DNA of 6,953 nt from Propionibacteriaceae bacterium (GCA_030544185.1 JAUNRO010000129.1:1-6953), one strand, 5' to 3'; positions 1 through 6,018 are shown, counted from the first letter of the stretch. Notes: generated by a model from the sequence alone, not told the origin. Made by a program: numbers and translations.

Positions 1-774
1 CTTGGGGTCCCAGCTCCAGTAGCGGCCCCAGGCGATGTCGGCCCAGACCGAGCCGAGGATGATCATGACGGTGAGCATCGGGAAGGTCACGACGACGGCG
101 CGATAGCCGATCTCGTCCAGGAGCTCCCGGCCGGGCAGTGCGCGCACCTTCAGCCGCGGCGAGAGCAGATAGAGCACGGCCGCGCCGAAGGCGACTGCCG
201 CCGCACCATAGGCGATCACGGCCGTGGCCACGTGCAGGGTCAGCAGCCAGTGATTCTGCAGGGCCGGCATGAGCGGGCGGGCCTCGGCGCCGACCGTGCC
301 GGCATACAGCAGCATCACCACAGCGAACGGCAGGACGGCCAGGGAGACCGCACGCAGGTGATAACGACGGTTGAAGAAGATGTAGGCCGCGGTGATGCCC
401 CACGCGAACGAGCAGGCGAACTCGTATTGGTTGGAGAACGGCGCATGGCCGGTCACCACGACACGGGCGATCAGGCCGGCGGTCAGGCAGAGCAGGGCCA
501 GCTCGATGCCCCGGTCGGCGGCCCAGGCCACACCGCGGCGGGGGCGGGCGGTCTCGGGGGTGACCTCGGCCGGGCTCAGCGGGGAGATCGGGTGGCCGGC
601 AGTGGGGGTCACCGGCGTGGGCTCGTCGGTGACCGTGCCGATCTTCACCTTCGCCCGGGCGGTCGTGGCGGCGCTCCGGCGCCCGCGGCTGGAGACCACG
701 ACGGCGTTGACGATCAGCGCGAGGGTGAGCAGGGCCATCGCTGCGGCCATCAGGATGCGGGACAACTCAAGCAT
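1..774 (-). CDS. ccsA: Cytochrome c biogenesis protein CcsA/ResC (System II haem exporter-ligase), 3' end cut by window edge
   Basis: CcsA works with ResB to carry haem to the outer face of the membrane and attach it to CXXCH apocytochromes. Reading from ATG at 774 gives 258 codons open to the window edge. The product has a membrane segment at about residues 7-27, a polar proline/threonine-rich stretch at 40-80, and further membrane segments at about 89-107, 120-135, 143-161, 178-203 and 227-245. Family landmarks are GHAPFSNQYEF (109-119), NHWLLTLHV (174-182) and the start of the tryptophan-rich haem-handling WWD motif, WGRYWSWDPK (249-258), where the window stops. The remaining C-terminus lies outside. 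The start overlaps the resB stop by 8 bases and is preceded by a GGAAGGGG ribosome site, indicating translational coupling. The WWD motif makes the family call firm. The symbol could equally be ccsB or resC, depending on convention. Confidence 0.93.
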   Translation of the reverse strand, partial: MLELSRILMAAAMALLTLALIVNAVVVSSRGRRSAATTARAKVKIGTVTDEPTPVTPTAGHPISPLSPAEVTPETARPRRGVAWAADRGIELALLCLTAGLIARVVVTGHAPFSNQYEFACSFAWGITAAYIFFNRRYHLRAVSLAVLPFAVVMLLYAGTVGAEARPLMPALQNHWLLTLHVATAVIAYGAAAVAFGAAVLYLLSPRLKVRALPGRELLDEIGYRAVVVTFPMLTVMIILGSVWADIAWGRYWSWDPK

Positions 775-2233
775 GACGACGAACCCCTTCCGGATTCTGG
801 TGGTGGTCGTTGGGCCGCTCGGTCAGACGATCGACGAGGGCGTGCACGGATCGGGCGTACGCCTGATCCTGGCGGTCGGGGGAGGCGAGCCGGACGCGCG
901 TGCCGTCCGCGCCGGACTCGAAGCGCAGCCAGAGCCGGTGGTGGCGGACGAACATCGTCCAGCAGGTGCCGATGGCGAGCAGGGCGGCGCCGATCCAGAC
1001 GATGGGGGCGCCGGGGTCGCGGCTGACCATCAGACCGGTGTATTGCCGTTCCCGGTCGAAGGTCCACGTCAGGCCCGCACCGTCGGTGGGTTCACCGGGC
1101 GTGGCGAGGGTGGTCCACACCGGCGTCCGGTCGGCGGCCTGATAGACCTCGATCTGGGCGCGCCCGGCGGGGATATCGGCGACGACCTGGCCGGAGGCCG
1201 GGGTGATCACATAGACCGTGAGGCCTTGGGCGGGGAGCTCGACGCGGCCATAGGAATACTGCTCGTCCTCGGTGCGGAAACCGAGCGGGATGCCGCCGGA
1301 GTGCACGGTCGCGCCGGACGGATCGGTCACGGTCAGGTCGGCAGCGATGCCGAAGCTGGCCTGGTTGACCGAATAGCCGCCCCAGCGCAGCGGGGCGTTC
1401 ACGCGGACCTCCGGCTGCTCGGCGACCTGGACCCCGTCGTGGAAGAGCACGAGGTCGCTGACGTAGTCGGCAGGGGCACCGTCGGCGTGATAGCTGTCGC
1501 GGAAGTCGCGGGCCTCGACCGCAAGCCCGGTGCCGTGGCCGACCTCGACCCGCGAGCCGACCGGGACGCTCAGGTCATCCACGCGCAGACCGAAGGTCGA
1601 GGTCACCAGCACGCCGGCCAGGATGACGACGAACGCGAGATGGGCGATCACGGTCCCGAACGGGGCGAGCCGGTTGCGATCGGCATAGAGCGGGACGCCA
1701 TCGGCGTCATCGATCACGCGGTAGCGGTCCTTCAGCAGTTCCGCGCGGACCTTGTCGGTGGCGGCGTCCCGCCCGCCGGGCAGCGTGCTGTCCACAGACA
1801 GCCGCGCATGGTCGAAGAACGTCGGCCGGACGCGGACATGCGGATGGAAGGCGGCGCCCATGAGCTGGGGCAGCCGATGGGTCGTGCAGGCGATGATGCT
1901 CAGGGCCAGCAGGCCGGTGACGATCCGGAACGGCCAGGAGCTGAAGACGCCGAAGAGGCCGGCGAAGGCAAGCGGGCTGGTCCAGCCCCCGAAGCGGGGC
2001 CGCATGGTCTCCAGCCACTGGTCGCGGACCGCGGGGTCGTCCAGGACACCCTGGGGGGCCTGCGGGAACAGTACGCCCAGCAGGGTGAGGACGGCCATCG
2101 CGAGGATCAGCAGCAAGCCGAAGCGCTTGTTGTGGAACAGGGCATAGATGCGGCGCAGCAACTCGCCGACCGAGAGATCGCGTGGCTCCTGGGCGGGCAG
2201 GGAGCCGGAATCGGTCCGTGTGTCGAGGCTCAT
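767..2233 (-). CDS. resB: Cytochrome c biogenesis protein ResB (Ccs1 family)
   Basis: ResB is the partner of CcsA in System II cytochrome c maturation, a membrane protein with a large external domain that helps hold apocytochrome and haem. The 488-residue product has membrane segments at about 38-56, 86-118 (possibly two) and 192-214, a large extracytoplasmic domain from about 215 to 405, a final membrane segment at about 409-428 and a charged cytoplasmic tail. Family features include FGTVIAHLAFVVILAG with His198 in the third membrane region, and the final segment preceded by DPGAP and followed by HHRLW (431-435). Length and topology are normal for an unfused ResB. ATG at 2233 is 6 bases after the TPR-gene stop, and its ribosome site (GGAGGGTGA) overlaps that stop. 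The gene ends inside the ccsA start. No thioredoxin-like ResA or CcdA gene is seen in the window; they could lie beyond the left edge. Confidence 0.93.
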   Translation of the reverse strand: MSLDTRTDSGSLPAQEPRDLSVGELLRRIYALFHNKRFGLLLILAMAVLTLLGVLFPQAPQGVLDDPAVRDQWLETMRPRFGGWTSPLAFAGLFGVFSSWPFRIVTGLLALSIIACTTHRLPQLMGAAFHPHVRVRPTFFDHARLSVDSTLPGGRDAATDKVRAELLKDRYRVIDDADGVPLYADRNRLAPFGTVIAHLAFVVILAGVLVTSTFGLRVDDLSVPVGSRVEVGHGTGLAVEARDFRDSYHADGAPADYVSDLVLFHDGVQVAEQPEVRVNAPLRWGGYSVNQASFGIAADLTVTDPSGATVHSGGIPLGFRTEDEQYSYGRVELPAQGLTVYVITPASGQVVADIPAGRAQIEVYQAADRTPVWTTLATPGEPTDGAGLTWTFDRERQYTGLMVSRDPGAPIVWIGAALLAIGTCWTMFVRHHRLWLRFESGADGTRVRLASPDRQDQAYARSVHALVDRLTERPNDHHQNPEGVRRHA

Positions 2234-2239
2234 CGCGGC

Positions 2240-3025
2240 TCACCCTCCCGGAGTGGCGTCAGGCGCGGGCGAGGCCGCGGGCATCGAGTCGAGTCGATCG
2301 AGGTGCTCGGACACCGTCTGGGCCATCTCCGAGCCGGGGGCGAGCTCGACCACCTTGCTCCACGCCTCCTCGGCCAACTGGTCGGCCGGCGGGTCGAGGC
2401 TGAGATAGAGGAAGCCGAGGTTATACCACGGGCCGGGATCTGCCGGGTCGAGCGCGGCGGCGGTGAGCCACTGCTCCTCGGCCTGGGGATATTGCGCGTC
2501 GTTGTAGTAGGTCACGCCCAGGATCAGCCGGTTGTCCTTGTCGTTCGGATTGAGCTCGACCAGCTTGGCCTGCCAGCCCGCGGCGGCCTTCAGGTCACCG
2601 ACGCGGGAGTATTCCTCCGCCAGCCCCCGCAGCGCGGCGGCATCGGCCGGATCGGCGTCGACCCGCGCGGTCAGCTCGCCGACCAGCGTCTCGTTCAGGG
2701 GGGCGGGGGACTGGGTCGCGGCGGTCATCTGGTCGACCGGCGGGTGGTTCGCCGGCATGGTGGTGGCCGCAGGCTGGCCCATCTGATAGACGGACACGAA
2801 CAGTCCCAATCCCGCGGCCGCGCCCACCACCAGCAGCGCCACCTTGCGGCCGCCGGTGAGGCCCGTTTTCTTGTCCCGGGCGCGGCCCTGGGGAACCGCT
2901 GCGCTGGGCGCACTCTCATCGGTTGTCGTGGCGCCCGGCTCGACGTCGTTGTCGGCTGTGTCGCAGGCGTACGCCGAAACGTCGGCGTAGCTGCCGTCAT
3001 CGTCCGGGCGGTGCGCGGATGTCAT
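2240..3025 (-). CDS. Membrane-anchored TPR protein, CcmI/NrfG-like, probable cytochrome c maturation accessory factor
   Basis: The 261-residue protein has an acidic, low-complexity cytoplasmic N-terminus (1-50), a basic patch (RARDKK, RK at 60-61), one membrane segment (about 62-80), a linker, and an external TPR domain. TPR-like helix pairs fall at about 126-159 (AALRGLAEEYSRVGDLKAA), 160-193 (NRLILGVTYYNDAQYPQAEEQW) and 197-230 (GPWYNLGFLYLSL), followed by a Pro/Ala-rich tail. TPR domains of this kind in CcmI and NrfG bind apocytochrome C-termini for haem ligation. That role here is inferred from its position between nrfHA and resB-ccsA. ATG at 3025 is chosen because AAGGAG lies 6 bases upstream. 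The frame stays open to 3340, but that extension would cross strong hairpins and the nrfA stop. It could instead be a general TPR scaffold protein. The fold is well supported, the exact role less so. Confidence 0.82.
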   Translation of the reverse strand: MTSAHRPDDDGSYADVSAYACDTADNDVEPGATTTDESAPSAAVPQGRARDKKTGLTGGRKVALLVVGAAAGLGLFVSVYQMGQPAATTMPANHPPVDQMTAATQSPAPLNETLVGELTARVDADPADAAALRGLAEEYSRVGDLKAAAGWQAKLVELNPNDKDNRLILGVTYYNDAQYPQAEEQWLTAAALDPADPGPWYNLGFLYLSLDPPADQLAEEAWSKVVELAPGSEMAQTVSEHLDRLDSMPAASPAPDATPGG

Positions 3026-3030
3026 CGTCG

Positions 3031-3037
3031 GCTCCTT
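3031..3037 (-). promoter_or_regulatory. Ribosome binding site of the TPR gene
   Basis: On the minus strand AAGGAGC lies 5 bases before the ATG at 3025, a near-ideal match to the anti-Shine-Dalgarno sequence. It decides the start in favour of 3025 over the longer open frame reaching 3340. Confidence 0.7.
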
Positions 3038-3113
3038 GTGGGGGGCCGGGTGATAGCCCTTCCCACATTGCCCAGCCTCACCCGCGCGACCCTCGGGCCG
3101 CCATCCGCCCGCG

Positions 3114-3156
3114 GGCACGATTCGGATAGATCCGTGTTGTGCCGGGTGTATCCGAA
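3114..3156 (-). repeat. Cluster of overlapping inverted repeats built on GGAT/ATCC
   Basis: Three pairings overlap here. TTCGGATA at 3121-3128 is perfectly inverted by TATCCGAA at 3149-3156, with 20 bases between. CGGAT/ATCCG at 3123-3134 form a compact palindrome with a 2-base centre. GGCAC/GTGCC at 3114-3118 and 3139-3143 bracket that palindrome, so a minus-strand transcript could fold as a two-tier hairpin. The 8-base arm pairing would compete with the UUCG hairpin at 3147-3162. The repeats are read directly from the sequence. Whether they act as an operator, RNA structure or neither is unknown. Confidence 0.45.
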
Positions 3157-3162
3157 GACACA
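3147..3162 (-). other. UUCG-tetraloop hairpin abutting the main hairpin after nrfA
   Basis: In the minus-strand transcript a 6-base-pair stem (one G-U pair) closes on the exceptionally stable C(UUCG)G loop. It begins immediately after the 14-base-pair hairpin at 3163-3197 with no gap, so the two would stack. It is not followed by a U-run. It may strengthen termination, protect the nrfA 3' end, or mark an RNA processing point. Confidence 0.45.
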
Positions 3163-3197
3163 GGACGGGGATGGGGTCACCCTCCCCATCCCCGTCC
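3163..3197 (-). terminator. Strong 14-base-pair hairpin downstream of nrfA
   Basis: GGACGGGGATGGGG (3163-3176) is perfectly complementary to CCCCATCCCCGTCC (3184-3197) around a 7-base loop, 15 bases after the nrfA stop. A stem this long and G+C-rich should be very stable in RNA. No U-tract follows on the minus strand, so it is not a classical intrinsic terminator. It could be a U-less terminator or an attenuating/processing structure that reduces, rather than stops, read-through into the biogenesis genes. The structure is certain; its function as terminator is inferred. Confidence 0.6.
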
Positions 3198-3212
3198 GTG
3201 GGCCGAACGAGC

Positions 3213-4676
3213 TCAGTTGATGCGCTTGTTCGGAGCCATCGGCGGCAGCTCGCCCTCCTTCGCGGGTTCGGCTGCCTGCGGCGGTGCGGCCGGCTCATAG
3301 CGCTCGCCTCGCAGCGCCATCTGCCCACGCCGGGACGCATCGGTCACGTCGTTGAGCAACCGGTTGGTGTATTCCGGAGCGTGGAAGCCCTCGCTGTTCT
3401 CGCTGACCACATAGTCCATGAAGAACTGCGCCTTGCGCTGATAGCCGCGCGCAGCCTCGATGCGGTCCTCGGGGGTGCCGTTCTTGGTGGCTTCCTCGAT
3501 GTCATAGATCAGCTGGGTGAGCGCATCGAAGGCCACATCCTTCGTGGGCTCATAGATGCTGCGCAGGCCGGCGACCCGGTCCCGCATGTATTGCGGGGTC
3601 TGGCCGTGGCAGGTCAGGCAGGCGGTGTTGATGGTGTCATCGGTGCGCATCGGGCTGGCGACCTGGTGATCGGTGATCTTCTGCGCACCCTCACGCTTGT
3701 AGGGCATGTGGCAGTCGGCGCACGTCACCCCCGCCTTGGAGTGGACGCCTTGGGCCCACGTCTCGAAGTCGGGATGCTGGGCCTTGACGACCTCGGCGCC
3801 CGTCAGCGTGTGGGTGAAATCGCTGAAGCCGTGCTCGTCGTAGTAGGCGAGTGCGTCGTCGGCCTTGAGTCCCTTGTCCCAGGGGAACGTGAGGGTCTTC
3901 CCCTCGCCCTCGAAGTAGTACTCCACGTGGCACTGGGCGCACACGAAGGACCGCATCTCCTGCGGGGTGGCCATCGTGTTCACGTCGAAGTCGATGATGC
4001 CCTGGCCCGCCTTGTATTCCTTGATGCCCTCGACGAAGGCCGGCCGGGTGATGCGCAGGGCCATCGTCTGGGGATCATGACAGTCGATGCAGCCGACCGG
4101 ATGCTTGGCGAACTCGGTCGCCTCGCCATAGGGCGCCTTGTTCATCGCGGCCCAGCCGGCGGCCCGGTCCCCATTGCCCATCGTGTCCAGGACCTCGGGC
4201 AGCGAGGTGTGGCAGTTCAGGCATGCACCCGGCTGGTTGAACTCGGTGATGCGGCGGACGAGGCGCTGATCCTCGAGCATGTACGCGTGGCCGCGCGGCT
4301 TGTTGTATTCCACCGAGAAGGCGTAACCCTGCCACATGGTCACCATCCGCGGATCCGCTGCCAGCTTGCTCTTGGCGGTATAGGTGCGCGGATCGGTCGC
4401 GGTCGGTTCCTGAGGCTGCCGGGTGTCCTCGGGCATCTCCTCGGTGGCCTTCCATCCCTCGTACTGGCGTGGGAAGTTCTGGCCCCAGACCGCGGAGTCA
4501 TAGGTCTGATCGTCGACCTCGGCCACCTTGAAGTAGGGCTGCTGCCCCTCGCCCCGTCGCTCGAAGATGTTCATCAACAGGGCGAGCACGCCAACGGCGA
4601 TCAGGCCGCCGACGACCAGGAAGATGGCTGCTGGGAGGAGCCATTTCCGCTTTGAGGGGGTGGCTTCGGTGCTCAT
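3213..4676 (-). CDS. nrfA: Ammonia-forming cytochrome c nitrite reductase NrfA, five-haem, all-CXXCH type
   Basis: NrfA reduces nitrite to ammonium with six electrons on the outside of the membrane. The 487-residue product carries five CXXCH motifs: CLNCH (152-156), CIDCH (196-200), CAQCH (246-250), CADCH (319-323) and CLTCH (353-357). The first, which holds the catalytic haem, is CXXCK in classical NrfA; here the lysine is His156. Other active-site features are kept: an arginine just before haem 1 (R141 or R142), the Tyr of HVEYYF (250-255), and KAQH (298-301) with the catalytic His. The Glu-Tyr pair of VEYYF plus Lys and Gln of KAQH match the calcium ligands of E. coli NrfA. RGH (128-130) is also family-typical. 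Residues 11-36 form a hydrophobic segment without a clear AXA cleavage site, so it is probably an uncleaved anchor. ATG at 4676 lies 4 bases after the nrfH stop with GAGGTGA upstream. Confidence 0.97.
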   Translation of the reverse strand: MSTEATPSKRKWLLPAAIFLVVGGLIAVGVLALLMNIFERRGEGQQPYFKVAEVDDQTYDSAVWGQNFPRQYEGWKATEEMPEDTRQPQEPTATDPRTYTAKSKLAADPRMVTMWQGYAFSVEYNKPRGHAYMLEDQRLVRRITEFNQPGACLNCHTSLPEVLDTMGNGDRAAGWAAMNKAPYGEATEFAKHPVGCIDCHDPQTMALRITRPAFVEGIKEYKAGQGIIDFDVNTMATPQEMRSFVCAQCHVEYYFEGEGKTLTFPWDKGLKADDALAYYDEHGFSDFTHTLTGAEVVKAQHPDFETWAQGVHSKAGVTCADCHMPYKREGAQKITDHQVASPMRTDDTINTACLTCHGQTPQYMRDRVAGLRSIYEPTKDVAFDALTQLIYDIEEATKNGTPEDRIEAARGYQRKAQFFMDYVVSENSEGFHAPEYTNRLLNDVTDASRRGQMALRGERYEPAAPPQAAEPAKEGELPPMAPNKRIN

Positions 4677-4680
4677 GGTG

Positions 4681-5208
4681 TCACCTCATGTGTCCGACGT
4701 TGCTGTGGCATTGGAGGCAGTCGACGGCGGTCGTGTGGTCGCTGAGCAGCGTCTGGCGGCCGGCGTCCCGCGTCATATTCATGTCGGCGACGAAGTCGCC
4801 GTGGCAGTAAAGGCAGCCCTCACGGGCGATCTCGCGATTGACCTCGCGAGCGACGATGTTCTCCGGATATTCACCGGTGGTGAATTTCAGGGCGTGCCAG
4901 AAGCCGTTGTCGGCCTTGCTCACGTATTTGCGGATCACACTGTCGTGCGGCGCGTGGCAGTCGTTGCACGTTGCCGTGTGGTGGTGCGGGCCCTGTTTCC
5001 ACGCGTTGTACTGCTCGTTCATCGCGTGGCACTGATTGCACGATGCGGGATCATTGCCGAAATAGTTGAAGCCACCGGCATAGCCGAAGGTGAACAGCGC
5101 GAGACCCACGAGGATGCCGACCAGACCCCCTGCGATGAGGAGGACAAATCCCGGCATACCGCGCAGCGTGCGGCGGAGCGCGGACAGCCAGCCGCTAACG
5201 GGACTCAT
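4681..5208 (-). CDS. nrfH: NrfH, membrane tetrahaem quinol dehydrogenase (NapC/NirT family)
   Basis: NrfH takes electrons from menaquinol in the membrane and passes them to NrfA. The 175-residue product has a short basic N-terminus, one membrane helix (about 20-42) and an external domain with four haem motifs: CNQCH (57-61), CNDCH (81-85), CLYCH (132-136) and CLQCH (164-168). The first is followed by Met63 (CHAM), the unusual haem-1 methionine ligand known for NrfH. Spare histidines (75-77, 105, 158, 173) are candidate distal ligands. The segment around FWHALKFTTGEYPENI (103-118) is typical of the family. Length is normal for the small NrfH rather than the larger five-haem relatives. ATG at 5208 has a strong purine-rich ribosome site (GAGGAGGG) just upstream. 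It is the first gene after a 135-base gap and almost abuts nrfA, so the two subunits are surely co-transcribed. Confidence 0.97.
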   Translation of the reverse strand: MSPVSGWLSALRRTLRGMPGFVLLIAGGLVGILVGLALFTFGYAGGFNYFGNDPASCNQCHAMNEQYNAWKQGPHHHTATCNDCHAPHDSVIRKYVSKADNGFWHALKFTTGEYPENIVAREVNREIAREGCLYCHGDFVADMNMTRDAGRQTLLSDHTTAVDCLQCHSNVGHMR

Positions 5209-5343
5209 TGGGGCCCTCCTCTCCGGTCACTGGAGACACACCCCTGCGTGATCATCGTGTCGCTCGAGGTGGGCATCCACCATCCGCCCCCGGGTAGAAA
5301 AGGGGTATATGCCGTCGGGTGGGATCTATCGACCGGCAGAGCG
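5209..5343 (-). promoter_or_regulatory. Probable promoter and leader region of nrfHA
   Basis: This is the only gap between the regulator genes and the nrf genes. On the minus strand it contains an AT-rich CATATACC around 5304-5311, the best -10 candidate, though no convincing -35 is visible. Just downstream is the TACCC direct repeat. A 5-base-pair hairpin GGTGG-ATGC-CCACC sits at 5268-5281. An 18-codon open frame with ATG at 5283 and TGA at 5227-5229 ends 18 bases before nrfH and could be a leader peptide or chance. No terminator is seen after the response-regulator stop, so read-through from the regulator genes is also possible. Confidence 0.45.
5292..5307 (-). promoter_or_regulatory. TACCC direct repeat at one-helical-turn spacing, candidate response-regulator site
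   Basis: The minus strand reads TACCCCTTTTCTACCC, two TACCC units whose starts are 11 bases apart. The first unit extends to TACCCCT, which fits the TACYYMT heptamer known for E. coli NarL/NarP. The overlap with the AT-rich -10 candidate puts it where a NarL-family regulator could act. This is pattern matching across distant phyla; the cognate regulator's true site is unknown. Confidence 0.25.
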
Positions 5344-6018
5344 TCAGCCGCGAGGCCGCCCGAAGCCGTGCCGCACGATGTAGGCCGCCGCCTGGATGCG
5401 GTTCTCCATGCCCAACTTGGCCAGGGCATTGTGGACGTGGTTCTTCACGGTGCCCTCGGTGATCGACAGGCGTCCGCCGATCTCCTTGTTCGACAGCCCG
5501 TCGGACACCAGCTGCAGCACTTCCAGCTCGCGCTGGGACAGCTCGGGCTCCTCCACGGGCGGGGCGGCGCGCCGGTCGGAGGCCCGCAGCGCCGCCATCA
5601 GCCGGCCGACCAGGGCGGGGGAGACCGGGGCCTCGTCGCGCATCACCGAGCGCAGCATGGCGAACAGTTCGTCGGGATGGAGGTCCTTGAGCAGATAGCC
5701 GCGGACGCCCAGGCGGACCGCCTGCATCAGGTGGTCGTCGTCATCGGCGACGGTCAGCATGACGATGCGCGTGTCCGGGGCGCGCTCGGCGAGCCGGGCG
5801 GCCGCGGTCAGCCCGTCCATCACGGGCATGTCGATGTCCAGGACGGCGATGTCGGGTTGGAGCTCCGCGCCCAGCTCGACGGCCTGGACGCCGTTCTCGG
5901 CCTGGGCGACGACCTCCAGATCGGGTTGTTCGTCGAGCAGCGCCGCGATCGCCCGCCGGAACAGAGCCGTGTCGTCGGCGAGCAGGATGCGCGCCCTGCT
6001 GGGCAGGGGGTCGCTCAT
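5344..6018 (-). CDS. NarL/FixJ-family two-component response regulator
   Basis: This is a DNA-binding regulator activated by phosphorylation from the adjacent kinase. The 224-residue protein has an N-terminal receiver domain (about 9-125) with the acidic pair Asp15-Asp16, phospho-acceptor Asp61 in LDIDMPVMDG, Thr89 and Lys111, and a C-terminal LuxR-type helix-turn-helix (about 158-217). The latter contains LSQRELEVLQLVSDGLSNKEI and the recognition region GTVKNHVHNALAKLG. All residues needed for phosphotransfer are present and the length is standard. The start at 6018 overlaps the kinase stop as ATGA, so the pair is translationally coupled. Its position just before nrfHA suggests that it controls nitrite-reduction and haem-ligation genes, but that target is inferred from position. 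I give no symbol because NarL, NreC and LiaR relatives cannot be separated by eye. Confidence 0.93.
   Translation of the reverse strand: MSDPLPSRARILLADDTALFRRAIAALLDEQPDLEVVAQAENGVQAVELGAELQPDIAVLDIDMPVMDGLTAAARLAERAPDTRIVMLTVADDDDHLMQAVRLGVRGYLLKDLHPDELFAMLRSVMRDEAPVSPALVGRLMAALRASDRRAAPPVEEPELSQRELEVLQLVSDGLSNKEIGGRLSITEGTVKNHVHNALAKLGMENRIQAAAYIVRHGFGRPRG

Noticed and set aside
392..3220. Plus-strand open frame of 942 codons across resB and the TPR gene
   Set aside because: It lies opposite three well-supported genes, has low-complexity Gly/Arg/Ala/Val-rich translation with no domain, and is a typical long antisense frame of G+C-rich coding DNA.
3026..3340. Longer N-terminus for the TPR protein starting at 3340
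   Set aside because: It would overlap the nrfA 3' end and translate through the strong hairpins; the extra residues are Arg-rich without pattern. AAGGAG at 3032-3037 supports the ATG at 3025.
3171..4655. Plus-strand 494-codon frame opposite nrfA
   Set aside because: It mirrors nrfA codon structure, shows no recognisable motif, and begins inside the hairpin after nrfA. All five haem motifs are on the minus strand.
5245..5262. FNR/CRP-like site around TGATCA upstream of nrfH
   Set aside because: TGATCA is present, but the flanks do not make the required TTGAT-N4-ATCAA or TGTGA-N6-TCACA arrangement.
5205..5429. Minus-strand 74-codon frame spanning the end of the regulator and the nrfH upstream gap
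   Set aside because: Most of it is an alternative frame of the response regulator and it runs through the promoter-like sequence. No motif or ribosome site of its own was seen.
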